From contig NZ_CP013444.1 of NCBI RefSeq assembly GCF_001718835.1, positions 744,001-808,000 of the forward strand: a stretch of 64,000 nt of DNA, written 5' to 3'. The translations under genes were made by a program, and so were the position numbers. Of this stretch, positions 16,310 through 26,040 are shown piece after piece (position 1 is the first letter of the stretch; the number at the start of each line of letters is the position of its first letter). A model generated the notes under the pieces. That model was not told the origin of the DNA, did not search any database, and saw only the letters and a list, made by a program, of their open reading frames with translations. The DNA is from Burkholderia cepacia (GTDB lineage: Bacteria; Pseudomonadota; Gammaproteobacteria; Burkholderiales; Burkholderiaceae).

Positions 16310-17890
16310 ATGACGCTTGCCAATTTTGTCAAAACACTCGTCGGCGGGAATCGCGACGATTCCCTCAAAAAAGCGCGGCTCGACGCGTGGGATGCGTGGC
16401 TGCAACCACTCGCGGGCGACTCCGGCGTCGGTCGCGACCCCGGCTACGAGGACGCGTTCTTCGAACTGCGGGATGAAACGCAAAAGCTCTCCGGCATTGA
16501 CGACGGGCTGATCGTCCGCTCTTGCGAGCAACTGATCAAGGAAACCGGAAAGGACCTGCGACTGGCCGGCTACTACGCGTTCGCCCGGCTGAGGCAGGAT
16601 GGGCCGGCCGGCTTCGCGGACGCACTCGAATTGGCAGCCGCGCTCGTCGACCGATTCGGTGCGGCAGTGCTGCCCGCGCGCGCCGAGGCGAAGAAGGGCG
16701 CGCTCGAGATGCTGGCGACGACGCGCATGCTCGATCTGCTCGACAGCCGCGGCGCGTTCGCGCCGGCCGATCTCGAGCGGGCGCTCGCCGCGCTCGATGT
16801 GTTGTCGGCCGACATGGCTACCTGGCCCGAAGCCGCGCGCCCGAACCTCCAGCCACTCGTTGCCCGGTTCGCGCGCAACGATGAATCTGCACGGAACACG
16901 ACCCATGAGCCGGTGACGTCGTTGACTGCGACGTCTCACGCTTCGTCGGACGCAATCGCGTCGACGCGCGACCTGCTGGATCAGGCGCGCAGGATGGCGA
17001 TTTGGTTACGCGATCAGGAAAGCGGCTATCTGCCCTCGGTTCGACTCGTGCGCAGTGTCCGCTGGGACACGCTGCACGAGGTTCCGCCGGCGGATGTCGC
17101 GGCCCGGACGCGTCTCGTGCCGCCGCGGAGCGAGCTGCGCCAGCAGATGAAGCGGCTTGTGTTGCAGAAGCAGTGGCACGAGTTGCTCGAACGTGTCGAA
17201 GGCGCGTTCATGGAGGGCGTGAATCACCTTTGGTTCGACTTGCAGTACTTCCAGCACGTCGCGCTCGATCACGTCGGCGCGCCGTACAGCACTTGGCGTG
17301 CGTTGCTGCGGGCGGATTTCGCGCTGTTCCTCGAACGGTTGCCGGGCATCGAGCGGTTGGCGTTCAACGACGGCACGCCGTTCGCCGACGATACAACGCT
17401 CGAATGGATCGCGCGGCATGCCGTCGTGCGTGACCTCGAAGCGGGCGAGACCGTTGCGCCGCTGCCGGTGTCGGCCGATAGCGAGGGCGATGCCGCCGGC
17501 GACTGGCCGGAAATCGAGGCGCAGGCGCGCGAGCTGGCTGCGCGCGAAGGTGTCGAGGCTGCTTTCGCGTGGCTTGAAGCGCTTCCCGGCATGAGGACCG
17601 ATCGCCATCGCTACCTGCAACGGCTCGTGATGGCGCGCCTCGCCGATCATTCCGGCCGGCCCGATACGGCGCTCGCGCTGCTTGCGGAACTCGACGCGTC
17701 GTCCCGATCGCTGCCGCTGATGCGCTGGGAGCCGGCGCTGGTCTTCGAGGTCAAGCAGCAGCTGGTCCGGGCGTTGAAGGCGACGAGCAACCGCAAGGAC
17801 GCGGACAAGCCGGCGCTCGCACGCCGCATCGTTGAATTGCAGGCGGAACTGACCGTGCTCGATCCTGCCCGCGCGCTGACTCTTTCATAA
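16310..17890 (+). CDS. tssA: T6SS assembly protein TssA
   Basis: TssA (ImpA_N family) organises baseplate and sheath assembly at the membrane complex. The ATG at 16310 lies 8 bases after the tssM stop; an in-frame start at 16298 inside tssM is less likely. The 526-residue product has an ImpA_N-type N-terminus with the DPGYEDAFFELRDE segment, a variable linker at about 185-230, and a C-terminal half rich in Arg and Leu helices (LRQQMKRLVLQKQWHELL). The long C-terminal region is of the VasJ/EvpK type; the class is inferred from length and motifs. Confidence 0.92.
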   Translation: MTLANFVKTLVGGNRDDSLKKARLDAWDAWLQPLAGDSGVGRDPGYEDAFFELRDETQKLSGIDDGLIVRSCEQLIKETGKDLRLAGYYAFARLRQDGPAGFADALELAAALVDRFGAAVLPARAEAKKGALEMLATTRMLDLLDSRGAFAPADLERALAALDVLSADMATWPEAARPNLQPLVARFARNDESARNTTHEPVTSLTATSHASSDAIASTRDLLDQARRMAIWLRDQESGYLPSVRLVRSVRWDTLHEVPPADVAARTRLVPPRSELRQQMKRLVLQKQWHELLERVEGAFMEGVNHLWFDLQYFQHVALDHVGAPYSTWRALLRADFALFLERLPGIERLAFNDGTPFADDTTLEWIARHAVVRDLEAGETVAPLPVSADSEGDAAGDWPEIEAQARELAAREGVEAAFAWLEALPGMRTDRHRYLQRLVMARLADHSGRPDTALALLAELDASSRSLPLMRWEPALVFEVKQQLVRALKATSNRKDADKPALARRIVELQAELTVLDPARALTLS

Positions 17891-17899
17891 CGGTATTCA

Positions 17900-19714
17900 A
17901 TGGACAACAACGATCCCATCCTGCGCTATTACGAAGCGGAAATGCGCTACCTGCGCGAGTCCGGCAAGGAATTCGCGAAAGCGCATCCTGACCGTGCACG
18001 CCTGCTCAACCTCGACCGCGTCGGTGATCGCGATCCCTATGTCGAGCGGCTATTCGAAGGCTTCGCGTTCCTGACCGGCCGGCTTCGCCAGAAGCTCGAC
18101 GATGAACTGCCGGAACTTACCGAGGGGTTCGTGAGCCTTCTGTGGCCGCACTATCTGCGAATGATCCCGTCGTTGTCGATCGTCGAGCTGATTCCGCCCG
18201 CGGAAAAATTGCAGAAAACCGAAATAGTGCCGGCCGGCGTGCCCGTACGCTCGGCGCCGATCAACGTGCCATCCCCGGAGGGGGCGGAACGCACGACACC
18301 GCGAGCGGTCCAGTGCATGTATCGAACCACGCAAGCCGTCGCGTTGCAGCCGGTCGTGATCACGCACGCCGGACCGGCCGTGCGCCACGACGGCCGTTCG
18401 GTGATCCGGATCGGCTTCGCGGTCGAAGGATCTGCGCTGCGCACGGAAACGGATCTGTCGCGGCTGCGCCTGCACCTGAGCGCGGATTTGCCGACCGCGT
18501 TCGCGATGCACCTCGCGCTCACACGGCAGATCGATGCAATCCACTGGCGCATTCCGGAAGTCCGCGACGGCGAAGCGGTGCCGCTCGCCGGCATCACGAT
18601 AGAGCCCGCCGGCTTCTCGACCGAAGAACGGTTGTGGCCGAAGGCCGATGCGGCTTTCTCCGGGTATCAGCTATTGCTCGAGTACTTCACGTTCCGCGAG
18701 AAATTCCTGTTCGTCGATCTGTGCGGCTTGGACATCGCGAAACTGCCCGAAAAATCGACCCGTTTCGAACTGGAGATCGTGCTGAAACATGCGTGGCCGT
18801 CCGACCAGCGCTTCAGCGCGGAGAACGTGCGGCTGTTCTGCAGTCCCGTGATCAACCTGTTCGAACTCGATGCCGAACCGATCGAGATCGACCATCACGA
18901 AACCGAGTATCGCGTGGTGCCGGCCGGCCATCAGGGCGAGCATGTCGAAACCTATTCGGTCGACGCGATCGCGACGTTCGACCACGACACCGCCGAGCGG
19001 TACGAGTACGTTCCGTTCGCGACGTTCAGGCACCGCGGCGGCATGCTGCGGCACGAGGCGCCGGAGCGCTATTTCCACACGCGTGTGCGACCGGGCGTGA
19101 CCGGGCTGCACGAAACGTGGGTGATTCTCGGTGGTCATGCGTGGGAAAGCATGGACACGCTGCCCGAGGAAAGCCTGTCGCTGCGTGTCACGGGCACGAA
19201 CGGCATGCTGCCGCGCAAGGGGCTGCGGGAGGCGAGCCTCGATGAAATTTCGGTCAGCACGCAGAACGTCGCCGGCGTGCGCAATCTCGTGCCGCCGACG
19301 TTGCCGCTGTATCCGCCCACGGGAGACCGGTTCCAGTGGCGTGTGTTGTCGCACCTGGCGCCGAACTTCCTGTCGATGATGGATGCAGAGGTGCTGCGCG
19401 GCGCACTCGCACTCTACGATTGGACGAACGACGAACTGAATCGCCGGCGTCTTGCCGGAATTCTCTGGGTATCGCAGGAGCTGATCGAGGAGGTGTCGGG
19501 CGGCTCGGTCGAGCGCGGCGCGCTGATCGAAGTCACGCTCGACAGTCATGCGTTCGCGGGCGACGGCGACGTCATGCTGTTCGGCGAGCTGTTGCACCGG
19601 TTCTTCGCGCTGTATGCCGATATCAACCTGTTCACGAAGCTCGCGATCATCAGCCTGCCGACGCAGGCCCGGATCGAATGGCCGCGCAGCAAGGCGCAGC
19701 GGGCCCCGCTATGA
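17900..19714 (+). CDS. tssF: T6SS baseplate protein TssF
   Basis: TssF forms the baseplate wedge together with TssG and TssE (VasA/ImpG family). The start at 17900 gives 604 residues. The opening is characteristic: YYEAEMRYLRESGKEFAKAHP, then DPYVERLFEGFAFLTGRL and LLWPHYLRMIPSLSIVE. The C-terminus overlaps the tssG start by 4 bases (ATGA), as in most T6SS loci. No unusual features were seen. Confidence 0.96.
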   Translation: MDNNDPILRYYEAEMRYLRESGKEFAKAHPDRARLLNLDRVGDRDPYVERLFEGFAFLTGRLRQKLDDELPELTEGFVSLLWPHYLRMIPSLSIVELIPPAEKLQKTEIVPAGVPVRSAPINVPSPEGAERTTPRAVQCMYRTTQAVALQPVVITHAGPAVRHDGRSVIRIGFAVEGSALRTETDLSRLRLHLSADLPTAFAMHLALTRQIDAIHWRIPEVRDGEAVPLAGITIEPAGFSTEERLWPKADAAFSGYQLLLEYFTFREKFLFVDLCGLDIAKLPEKSTRFELEIVLKHAWPSDQRFSAENVRLFCSPVINLFELDAEPIEIDHHETEYRVVPAGHQGEHVETYSVDAIATFDHDTAERYEYVPFATFRHRGGMLRHEAPERYFHTRVRPGVTGLHETWVILGGHAWESMDTLPEESLSLRVTGTNGMLPRKGLREASLDEISVSTQNVAGVRNLVPPTLPLYPPTGDRFQWRVLSHLAPNFLSMMDAEVLRGALALYDWTNDELNRRRLAGILWVSQELIEEVSGGSVERGALIEVTLDSHAFAGDGDVMLFGELLHRFFALYADINLFTKLAIISLPTQARIEWPRSKAQRAPL

Positions 19715-20817
19715 GATCGGTCGAATTGCCCAATCTCGATCCGCTGGTTGCGTCGCTGCTGGCGCGCGCGCCGCGCATGAGCTTCATGCAATTGTGCAGA
19801 CTGCTCGAACTGCGCGTGTCGGATCGGCCGGTTTTCGGCATGCAGGATGCGGTCGAGCATGAGCCGGTGCGTTTCCGACCGAGGCCGCGCATGGGTTTTC
19901 CGGCTGGCGAAGTCGCGTCGGTCGAGTTCGATGACGGGTCTGACGCATTCGGCCTCGATGCTCGACCGACCCTGCGCACGACGTTCATGGGGCTGTATGG
20001 CGTCGACGCAGCGGTACCGTCGCACATGGTCGACGAGATCGCGCTGCGCGAAGAGGGGCACGAGGTCGTCGAGGCATTTCTCGACCAGTTCAATCATCGA
20101 TTCGTCACGCTGCTGTACCGCGCATGGAAAAAGTACCGCTATCCGGAGAGCTTTCGACCGGGCGGCAGCGACGCGCATTCGCGCAACCTGCTGTCGCTGG
20201 TCGGGTTCGGTTGGGGCGACAAGCCGAAGCGAGCCGGCTTACCCGATTCGCGGATGCTGGCGCTGCTGGGGCTGTTGATTCAGCGAACCCGTACCCCGGA
20301 AGGGTTGGCAGGCGTGATTGCGCTGGCGGTTCCGCGTGTCGGCGTTCGCGTTGACGAGTTCTGGCCCGTCGTGACGTCGACGGGGCGGCCGCAGCCGCTC
20401 ACGGCGGTGGATCGCATCGCGCAGACGCAAGTGAATGGCGAGCGCAAGGGGCTGGGTCGCGGCTACGTGCTCGGCAAGCGAATGGCGTATCGCGGCCGCG
20501 CGGTTCGTGTGACGCTGCAGCCTGCCGATGCGCAACAGGCTCAGGCACTGCTGCCGGGCGCATCGCTGCATCGCGAGCTGATGGCCTTCATGCAGCTTTA
20601 TGTCGGCGTCAAGGCAGATGTGCATCTGCGGATGGAAGTGTCGTCGCGACTTGCGCCATTGCCGGCAATCGGTCCGACGCATCACGGCTCGGCGCCACGC
20701 CTCGGCTGGACGACCGTGCTGCCTGCCGATGAAGCGCGTCTGATCAATATCGCGCTTGGGGTCTATCAGGCATTTCCTTCCCCTGGACCCAATCCGCACC
20801 TGACCCAACATGCCTGA
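19711..20817 (+). CDS. tssG: T6SS baseplate protein TssG
   Basis: TssG (VasB/ImpH family) joins TssF in the baseplate wedge and contacts TssK. The start codon overlaps the tssF stop. At 368 residues it is normal length. Family segments include FMQLCRLLELR, VRFRPRPRMGFPAGEV, FMGLYGVDAAVP and FLDQFNHRFVTLLYRAWKKY. The next gene, tssJ, begins 13 bases later. Confidence 0.96.
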   Translation: MRSVELPNLDPLVASLLARAPRMSFMQLCRLLELRVSDRPVFGMQDAVEHEPVRFRPRPRMGFPAGEVASVEFDDGSDAFGLDARPTLRTTFMGLYGVDAAVPSHMVDEIALREEGHEVVEAFLDQFNHRFVTLLYRAWKKYRYPESFRPGGSDAHSRNLLSLVGFGWGDKPKRAGLPDSRMLALLGLLIQRTRTPEGLAGVIALAVPRVGVRVDEFWPVVTSTGRPQPLTAVDRIAQTQVNGERKGLGRGYVLGKRMAYRGRAVRVTLQPADAQQAQALLPGASLHRELMAFMQLYVGVKADVHLRMEVSSRLAPLPAIGPTHHGSAPRLGWTTVLPADEARLINIALGVYQAFPSPGPNPHLTQHA

Positions 20818-20830
20818 CCAGGAAACTTTC

Positions 20831-21361
20831 ATGACCATCCGTTTTGCCGTTTCAACCATCGCAGCCGTCGTGCTGCTGTCTGCCTGCGGCGCGTGGCAAT
20901 CCGTCTCGGATGCGTCGGCGAGCGCCTATCGCGCCGTGTTCTTCAAGCAGGTGAAGGTGCTGAATGTCGATTTCACGGCACGCGCCGCGCTGAATCCCGA
21001 TGAATCCGGCCGGGCGACGTCGGTTGCCGTGCGGGTCTACCAATTGAAGGATCGAAAGATGTTCGATGGCGCCTCATACGAAGACCTGCTGAAGAACGAC
21101 AAGACGGTGCTTGCGCAGGATCAGCAGGCGAACATGTCGACGGTATTGAATCCGGGCGCGTCCGCAAGCCTCTCGCAACCGATGCAGGCCGACACGATGT
21201 ACATCGCGATCGTTGCGTTTTACCGTAACCCTGGCAACGGAGATGGCTGGAAATATGTAATCGGAAAGAAGAAACTGGACCCGAGCAAGCCGTTGAAAGT
21301 TGAATTGGCCGATCAGCTTCGGCTTGCCGATGACGATGCGCAGAGGAAGGCATCAAGGTGA
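20831..21361 (+). CDS. tssJ: T6SS outer-membrane lipoprotein TssJ
   Basis: TssJ is the outer-membrane lipoprotein that anchors the periplasmic end of TssM. The ATG at 20831 follows an AGGAAA ribosome site. The signal peptide ends in the lipobox LSAC with Cys19. The mature part has the TssJ pattern of a beta-sandwich: KVLNVDFTARAALNPDE, VAVRVYQLKDRKMFD and the LKNDKTVL segment. At 176 residues it is typical. It ends the T6SS operon in this window; tssK and tssL are not downstream of it. Confidence 0.93.
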   Translation: MTIRFAVSTIAAVVLLSACGAWQSVSDASASAYRAVFFKQVKVLNVDFTARAALNPDESGRATSVAVRVYQLKDRKMFDGASYEDLLKNDKTVLAQDQQANMSTVLNPGASASLSQPMQADTMYIAIVAFYRNPGNGDGWKYVIGKKKLDPSKPLKVELADQLRLADDDAQRKASR

Positions 21362-21479
21362 CACATACGCATTCTTGCGGGCCGTTGTAGCGCTAATCCG
21401 GCTCATAAGATGCAGGAGTGCGCCCAATTCCGATACGACAGCCAGGATTCGGTATCGTAACCGCGCGCTGTCTGCAACA

Positions 21480-21518
21480 GCGGATGGATGCAGTCGGTCG
21501 CCGACGGCATCCATCCGC
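21480..21518. terminator. Hairpin between tssJ and catC
   Basis: A perfect 12-bp stem (21480-21491 with 21507-21518) and a 15-base loop lie between the convergent tssJ and catC genes. Only a weak T-run follows on the + side, so it could stop transcription from both sides or simply protect 3' ends. The rest of 21362-21524 shows no gene. Confidence 0.6.
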
Positions 21519-21524
21519 TTCTCA

Positions 21525-21815
21525 TCACCGATCGTCGTCCCGCACCGAAGACGGATGCCGGCACAGCGCGCGCACCTCGACGCTCATATACGGGAACAGC
21601 GGCAACTGGCTCAGCAGGTCATGCAGCTGCTGCACGCTGTCGACGTCGAAGATGCTGACGTTCGCATACTGCCCGGCGATCCGCCACAGATGACGCCAGA
21701 CACCTTCGTTCATCAGCCGCTGGCACATCGCCTTTTCTTCGGCCTTCAGCGTGGCCGCCTTGACCGGATCCATGTCCGTCGGCAGACGGACGGTCATTTC
21801 CACATGAAACAGCAT
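21525..21815 (-). CDS. catC: Muconolactone delta-isomerase CatC
   Basis: CatC converts muconolactone to 3-oxoadipate enol-lactone in the catechol branch of the beta-ketoadipate pathway. The start is the ATG at 21815, with a strong AAGGAG site; a GTG directly before it is in frame. The 96-residue length and the opening MLFHVEMTVRLPTDM, together with LWRIAGQYANVSIFDV and LFPYMSVEV, are diagnostic. It is the last gene of catBAC, 38 bases after catA. Confidence 0.97.
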   Translation of the reverse strand: MLFHVEMTVRLPTDMDPVKAATLKAEEKAMCQRLMNEGVWRHLWRIAGQYANVSIFDVDSVQQLHDLLSQLPLFPYMSVEVRALCRHPSSVRDDDR

Positions 21816-21853
21816 CACACGCTCCTTGCGTTATCGTTTTGCCGCGACGCCCG

Positions 21854-22756
21854 TCAGGCCTGCGCGCGCACGCGTTCGACTTCACTCTCGGGCACGTTCG
21901 AACGATCCTTGACCAGCGAGAAATCGAAGTCGATCAGCGCGAACTGCCCGTCGACGCCATACGGCTTGCCTTCCGCGCCTTCGGCCTGCTTCACGGCCGG
22001 GATCAGCCCGTCGCGCGTGGCGAATGCGAAGTCGTCCCACAGGTGCGGATCGCCCTCGATGTTGATCTGCGTCGTCAGCTTACGATAACCGTCCGCCGAA
22101 ACGAAGAAGTGAATGTGCGCCGGACGATGGCCGTGGCGGCCGAGCTGGTCGAGCAGTTGCTCGGTCTTGCCGCCCGGCGGCACGCTGTAGCCGACCGGCA
22201 CCACGCTGCGGAAGCTGTAGCGGCCTTCGGCGTCGGTGCGGATCGAACGGCGCAGGTTGAACGCGGGCTGCGACTGGTCGAAGTACGAGTAGTTGCCGAG
22301 ATGGTTCGCATGCCACACCTCGACGAGCGCGTTCGCGATCGGCGCGCCGTCGTGGCCGAGCACCTTGCCGCGCATCACGAGCGTCTGGCCCGGATCGGTG
22401 CCGTCGTCGAGGCGCGCATGGCCGACCGATTCCGGCGCGCCGGCAACGTACAGCGGCCCTTCGATCGTGCGCGGCGTGCCGCCCTCGATGCCGGCCTTCG
22501 CTTCGGCTTCGTCCATCCGCACGTCGAGGAAGCGCTCGAGGCCGAGGCCCGCGGCGATCAGGCCGAGCTCCTTGCCCGCTTCGTTCAGGTAGTTGAGCGC
22601 GGTCCAGAATTCGCTCGGCTGCACGTCGAAATCCTCGATCGTGTAGCACAGGTCCTTCATGATCCGGTTGACGATCGCGCGCACGCGCGGGTTGCCGGGC
22701 TTCTCCGCGGCGTCGTCGAACGTCTTCAGCAGGGCGTCGATGGCTTGCTTGTCCAT
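21854..22756 (-). CDS. catA: Catechol 1,2-dioxygenase CatA
   Basis: CatA is an intradiol non-haem Fe(III) dioxygenase that cleaves catechol to cis,cis-muconate. The 300-residue product has the family linker GPLYVAGAP at about 100-108. Its predicted iron ligands are Tyr156, Tyr190 (VGYSVPPGG), His214 and His216 (RPAHIH). It lies 32 bases after catB on the same strand and is very probably cotranscribed with it. In this window catechol comes from the anthranilate dioxygenase genes encoded nearby. Confidence 0.98.
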   Translation of the reverse strand: MDKQAIDALLKTFDDAAEKPGNPRVRAIVNRIMKDLCYTIEDFDVQPSEFWTALNYLNEAGKELGLIAAGLGLERFLDVRMDEAEAKAGIEGGTPRTIEGPLYVAGAPESVGHARLDDGTDPGQTLVMRGKVLGHDGAPIANALVEVWHANHLGNYSYFDQSQPAFNLRRSIRTDAEGRYSFRSVVPVGYSVPPGGKTEQLLDQLGRHGHRPAHIHFFVSADGYRKLTTQINIEGDPHLWDDFAFATRDGLIPAVKQAEGAEGKPYGVDGQFALIDFDFSLVKDRSNVPESEVERVRAQA

Positions 22757-22788
22757 GTGTGTCTCCGGTTTCGGTTGTCGTGTGGGGA

Positions 22789-23922
22789 TCAGCGGGCGTC
22801 GCGCTTCATGCGTTCGATGCGGGCCCAGTCGAAGGTGATGCCGAGGCCGGGCGTCGCCGGCAGGTGCAGCTTGAAATCCGCGTAGCGCAGCGGCTCGACG
22901 AGGATTTCCTCGGTGAGCAGCAGCGGGCCGAACAGCTCGGTGCCCCATTTCAGCGAGTCGAACGTGCTGAACAGCTGCGCGGACGCCATCGTGCCGGCCG
23001 CACCCTCGAGCATCGTGCCGCCGTACAGTTCGATGCCGGCCGCCGCCGCGATCGACGCGACGCTCGCCGCGCCCTGCAGGCCGCCCGATTGCGCGATCTT
23101 CACCGCGAACACGTCGGCCGCGCGATCCTGCGCGAGCGCGAACGCATCGACGGGGCCGTGCAGCGCCTCGTCGGCCATGATCGGCACCTGCGCGAGCTGC
23201 GTGAGGCGCTTCAGCCCCGCGCGGTTGGTCGCGGCGATCGGCTGCTCGACGAGGCTCACGCCCGCTTCCGCGAGCCGTGCGCCGGCCCAGATCGCGTCGG
23301 TTTCGCTCCATGCCTGGTTCACGTCGACACGCACGTCGCCGCGCTCGCCGAGCGCGCGCTTGATCGCGACGACGTGCGCGACGTCGCTGGCGACCGCGTT
23401 CGAGCCGATCTTCAGCTTGAACGCGCGGTGGCGTCGCGCGTCGAGCATCGCTTCGGCTTCCGCGATGTCGCGCTGCGTGTCGCCGCTCGCGAGCGTCCAT
23501 GCGACGTCCACCGCATCGGTCCGGCGGCCGCCGAACAGTTCCGACAGCGGCACGCCGAGGCGGCGCGCCTGCGCGTCGAACAGCGCGGTCTCGATCGCGC
23601 ACTTCGCGAAGCGGTTGCCCTGGAACAGCTTGCGCGCGCGCGCGATCGCGGCGCCCGGGCGTGTCGCGTCCATGCCCTGCAGCAGCGGCGCGAAGTAGGT
23701 GTCGATGTTGATCTTGATGCTTTCGGGGCTCTCCTCGCCGTAAGCGAGGCCGCCGATGGTCGTCGCCTCGCCGACGCCTTCGATACCGTCCGTGCATCGA
23801 ACACGAACCAGCACGAGGGTCTGGCAATTCATCGTGGCGACCGACAATTTGTGGGGCCTGATCGTCGGCACGTCGACCAGCAGCGTCTCGATGCGTTCGA
23901 TGGTGGCGGCAGTTGCTATCAT
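22789..23922 (-). CDS. catB: Muconate cycloisomerase CatB
   Basis: CatB turns cis,cis-muconate into muconolactone and belongs to the enolase superfamily. The ATG at 23922 follows an AGGAGG site and gives 377 residues; the longer open frame upstream runs into the catR promoter. Visible active-site pieces are the Lys motif FKLKIGS, then the metal-binding carboxylates in VDVNQAW, VEQPI and MADEALHGP, and a later VKIAQSGG with the second general base. It is the first gene of catBAC and is divergent from catR. Confidence 0.97.
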   Translation of the reverse strand: MIATAATIERIETLLVDVPTIRPHKLSVATMNCQTLVLVRVRCTDGIEGVGEATTIGGLAYGEESPESIKINIDTYFAPLLQGMDATRPGAAIARARKLFQGNRFAKCAIETALFDAQARRLGVPLSELFGGRRTDAVDVAWTLASGDTQRDIAEAEAMLDARRHRAFKLKIGSNAVASDVAHVVAIKRALGERGDVRVDVNQAWSETDAIWAGARLAEAGVSLVEQPIAATNRAGLKRLTQLAQVPIMADEALHGPVDAFALAQDRAADVFAVKIAQSGGLQGAASVASIAAAAGIELYGGTMLEGAAGTMASAQLFSTFDSLKWGTELFGPLLLTEEILVEPLRYADFKLHLPATPGLGITFDWARIERMKRDAR

Positions 23923-23994
23923 GCGATTCCTCCTGTTGGTGCACATGGTAGGAATTCCCGCCCCGCGCCGTCCAACACTCTTTCCGACTACTTC

Positions 23995-24010
23995 CATACC
24001 TTTGAGGCAT
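23995..24010. promoter_or_regulatory. Candidate CatR binding site
   Basis: The 91-base gap between catB and catR contains an interrupted inverted repeat, ATACC-N6-GGCAT, ending 3 bases before the catR start. LysR proteins of the CatR type usually bind imperfect dyads of this kind in the shared promoter and respond to cis,cis-muconate. One position in each arm does not match, so the assignment is tentative. Confidence 0.35.
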
Positions 24011-24013
24011 GCA

Positions 24014-24904
24014 ATGGAATTGCGTCAGCTCCGCTACTTCATCGCCGTCGCCGAGGAAATGAACATCACGCGGGCGGCCGAGCGCTTGCACATGACGCAG
24101 CCGCCGCTGAGCCGCCAGCTCCAGGCGATCGAGGATGAGATCGGGCTGCCGCTGTTCGAGCGCGGCGCGCGGCCGCTGAAGCTGACGGATGCCGGACGCG
24201 TGTTCTACGCGCAGGCGAAGCGCCTCGTCGACCAGGCCGACGAGCTCGGCCCGCTGACGCGGCGGCTCGCGCAGCTGTCGGATCGGATCGTGATCGGCTT
24301 CGTGCCGTCGACGCTGTACGGCGCGCTGCCGGACGTGATCCGTGCGTTTCGCGAGGCGCATCCGGGCGTCGAGCTGTCGCTGATCGAAATGTTCACGCTC
24401 GAACAGCTCGGTGCGCTGAAGGGCGGGCGGATCGACGTCGGGTTCGGCCGGCTGCGGTTCGACGACGACCAGCTGGTGCGCGAGGCGCTGATCGAGGAAA
24501 AGCTGATCGCGGCGCTGCCGGTCGGGCATCCGCTCGCCGATCCGCATCGGCCGCTCGTGCTGGCCGACGTCGCGAGCGAGACGCTGATCGTCTATCCGAG
24601 CACGCCGCGGCCGAGCTTCGCAGATCAGCAGCTGTCCGCGCTGCGCGACGGCGCGCTGGTGCCGGCGGCCGTGCACGAGGTGCGCGAGCTGCAGACGGCG
24701 CTCGGGCTCGTGGCCGCGCAGGTCGGCGTGTCGCTGGTGCCGGAGAGCGTGGAGGGCGTGCGCGTGAAGGGCGTGGTCTACCGGCGGTTGCCGGAGCCGG
24801 GCGCGACGTCGCCGATCATCATGAGCCGCCGGCTGCACGGCGAAAGCGCCGCCACGGCCGCGTTCTGCGCGATCGCCCGCGCGATGATCGCGCCGGCGGG
24901 CTGA
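24014..24904 (+). CDS. catR: LysR-type activator of catBAC, CatR
   Basis: CatR-type regulators activate the cat genes in response to cis,cis-muconate. The ATG at 24014 gives 296 residues: an N-terminal winged helix-turn-helix (RQLRYFIAVAEEMNITRAAE, then MTQPPLSRQ), and a substrate-binding domain with IVIGFVPSTLYGALP and IDVGFGRLRF. It is divergent from catBAC, the usual genetic layout. A BenM-like benzoate function is less likely because no ben genes are nearby. Confidence 0.93.
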   Translation: MELRQLRYFIAVAEEMNITRAAERLHMTQPPLSRQLQAIEDEIGLPLFERGARPLKLTDAGRVFYAQAKRLVDQADELGPLTRRLAQLSDRIVIGFVPSTLYGALPDVIRAFREAHPGVELSLIEMFTLEQLGALKGGRIDVGFGRLRFDDDQLVREALIEEKLIAALPVGHPLADPHRPLVLADVASETLIVYPSTPRPSFADQQLSALRDGALVPAAVHEVRELQTALGLVAAQVGVSLVPESVEGVRVKGVVYRRLPEPGATSPIIMSRRLHGESAATAAFCAIARAMIAPAG

Positions 24905-24980
24905 CGACCGCTGTTGCGCCGTATACCGCAACTAACGGTCGATTTCGGAGCCCTGCGCAGGCGCAGCCACGGACGCCGCC

Positions 24981-25946
24981 TCAGCGCTTCACGTCGAGCG
25001 TTTCCGACGGCGACTCGCCGAATTTTTCCCGATAGGCGATCGCGAACCGTCCGAGGTGGGTAAACCCGCAATCGAGCGCGACGTCGGCGATCCGCTGCTC
25101 GCTGCCCGCCGCGCGCAGCAGGTCACGCGCATGCTCGAGCCGTGCGTGGCGCAGGTACTGCATCGGACTCATCCCGCGAAACTGGATGAACGCATCACGC
25201 AGCGTGCGCTCCGGCACGCCGGCCGCGCCGACGATATCGGCGAGTTGCAGCGGCTGCGCGTAGTGCGCGTTCACGAACTCCTGCGCGCGCCGCACGAAGC
25301 CGGGCACGGGGTCGTGGCGCGACGGGGGAATGACCGACGGCGGGTGGCCTTCGATCAGCAGGTCGATCAGCAGGTGCTCGAGCTGCGACGCGACGCGCGG
25401 GTTCGCGTTCGCGCGCTCGAGCAGCTCGGGCGAGCGTGCGACGAGCATCAGTTGCTGGCGCCACGCGGCGAGCGCGGCGTCGCTGACATGCAGTACGGGA
25501 TCGAGCGTCGCGCGCGGGTCGCCCGTCAGCGAGCCGACCGTGGCCGCATCGATGCGCAGCACGAACTGCTCGCAATCGGCCGACAGCACCGCGTCGAAGC
25601 GCTCGCCGGGCGCGCACAGCACGCCGGTCTGGCCGTCGACGCCGAGCTGCCGCCCCATCGCGCGCACCTCGGCCTGACCGGACAGGCAGAACATCAGCAG
25701 GTAGTAGCCGTCGACCGCGTCGACCTGCACGCGCATCGCGTCGCCGAATGCGATCGTGCCGATCCCGAGCCCGCCGAGCCTGACGAAATCCATGTGCGAC
25801 GCGCCGTGCGTGCGGCCGTTCGGCAGCAGCGCATGCGGCTGCATCACGCGCGAGATGCGCTCGCGCGTCTCGTCGAGATCGCGGGATTCGAACAGCCGGT
25901 GCGCGCGCAGCGCGAGCGGCTCGAACGACGTTGGGGACATGGGCAT
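24981..25946 (-). CDS. andR: AraC/XylS regulator of anthranilate dioxygenase, AndR-like
   Basis: This 321-residue AraC-family protein has a cupin-like N-terminal sensing half and a C-terminal double helix-turn-helix. The latter contains LADIVGAAGVPERTLRDAF, MSPMQYLRHARLEHARDLL and VALDCGFTHLGRFAIAYREKF. It is divergent from the anthranilate dioxygenase operon, as andR is in B. cepacia, so it very probably activates that operon with anthranilate as signal. The start is taken at ATG 25946; a second ATG lies two codons later. No strong ribosome site separates them. Confidence 0.85.
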   Translation of the reverse strand: MPMSPTSFEPLALRAHRLFESRDLDETRERISRVMQPHALLPNGRTHGASHMDFVRLGGLGIGTIAFGDAMRVQVDAVDGYYLLMFCLSGQAEVRAMGRQLGVDGQTGVLCAPGERFDAVLSADCEQFVLRIDAATVGSLTGDPRATLDPVLHVSDAALAAWRQQLMLVARSPELLERANANPRVASQLEHLLIDLLIEGHPPSVIPPSRHDPVPGFVRRAQEFVNAHYAQPLQLADIVGAAGVPERTLRDAFIQFRGMSPMQYLRHARLEHARDLLRAAGSEQRIADVALDCGFTHLGRFAIAYREKFGESPSETLDVKR

Positions 25947-26040
25947 CAGTCTGGTTTTGGACGCGTGCTTCGATCCGACGAATGGGGCGGGATCGCGTGC
26001 CGGCGTCACGCGTGCCGTCATGCTAGCGCAGAAATCCGCC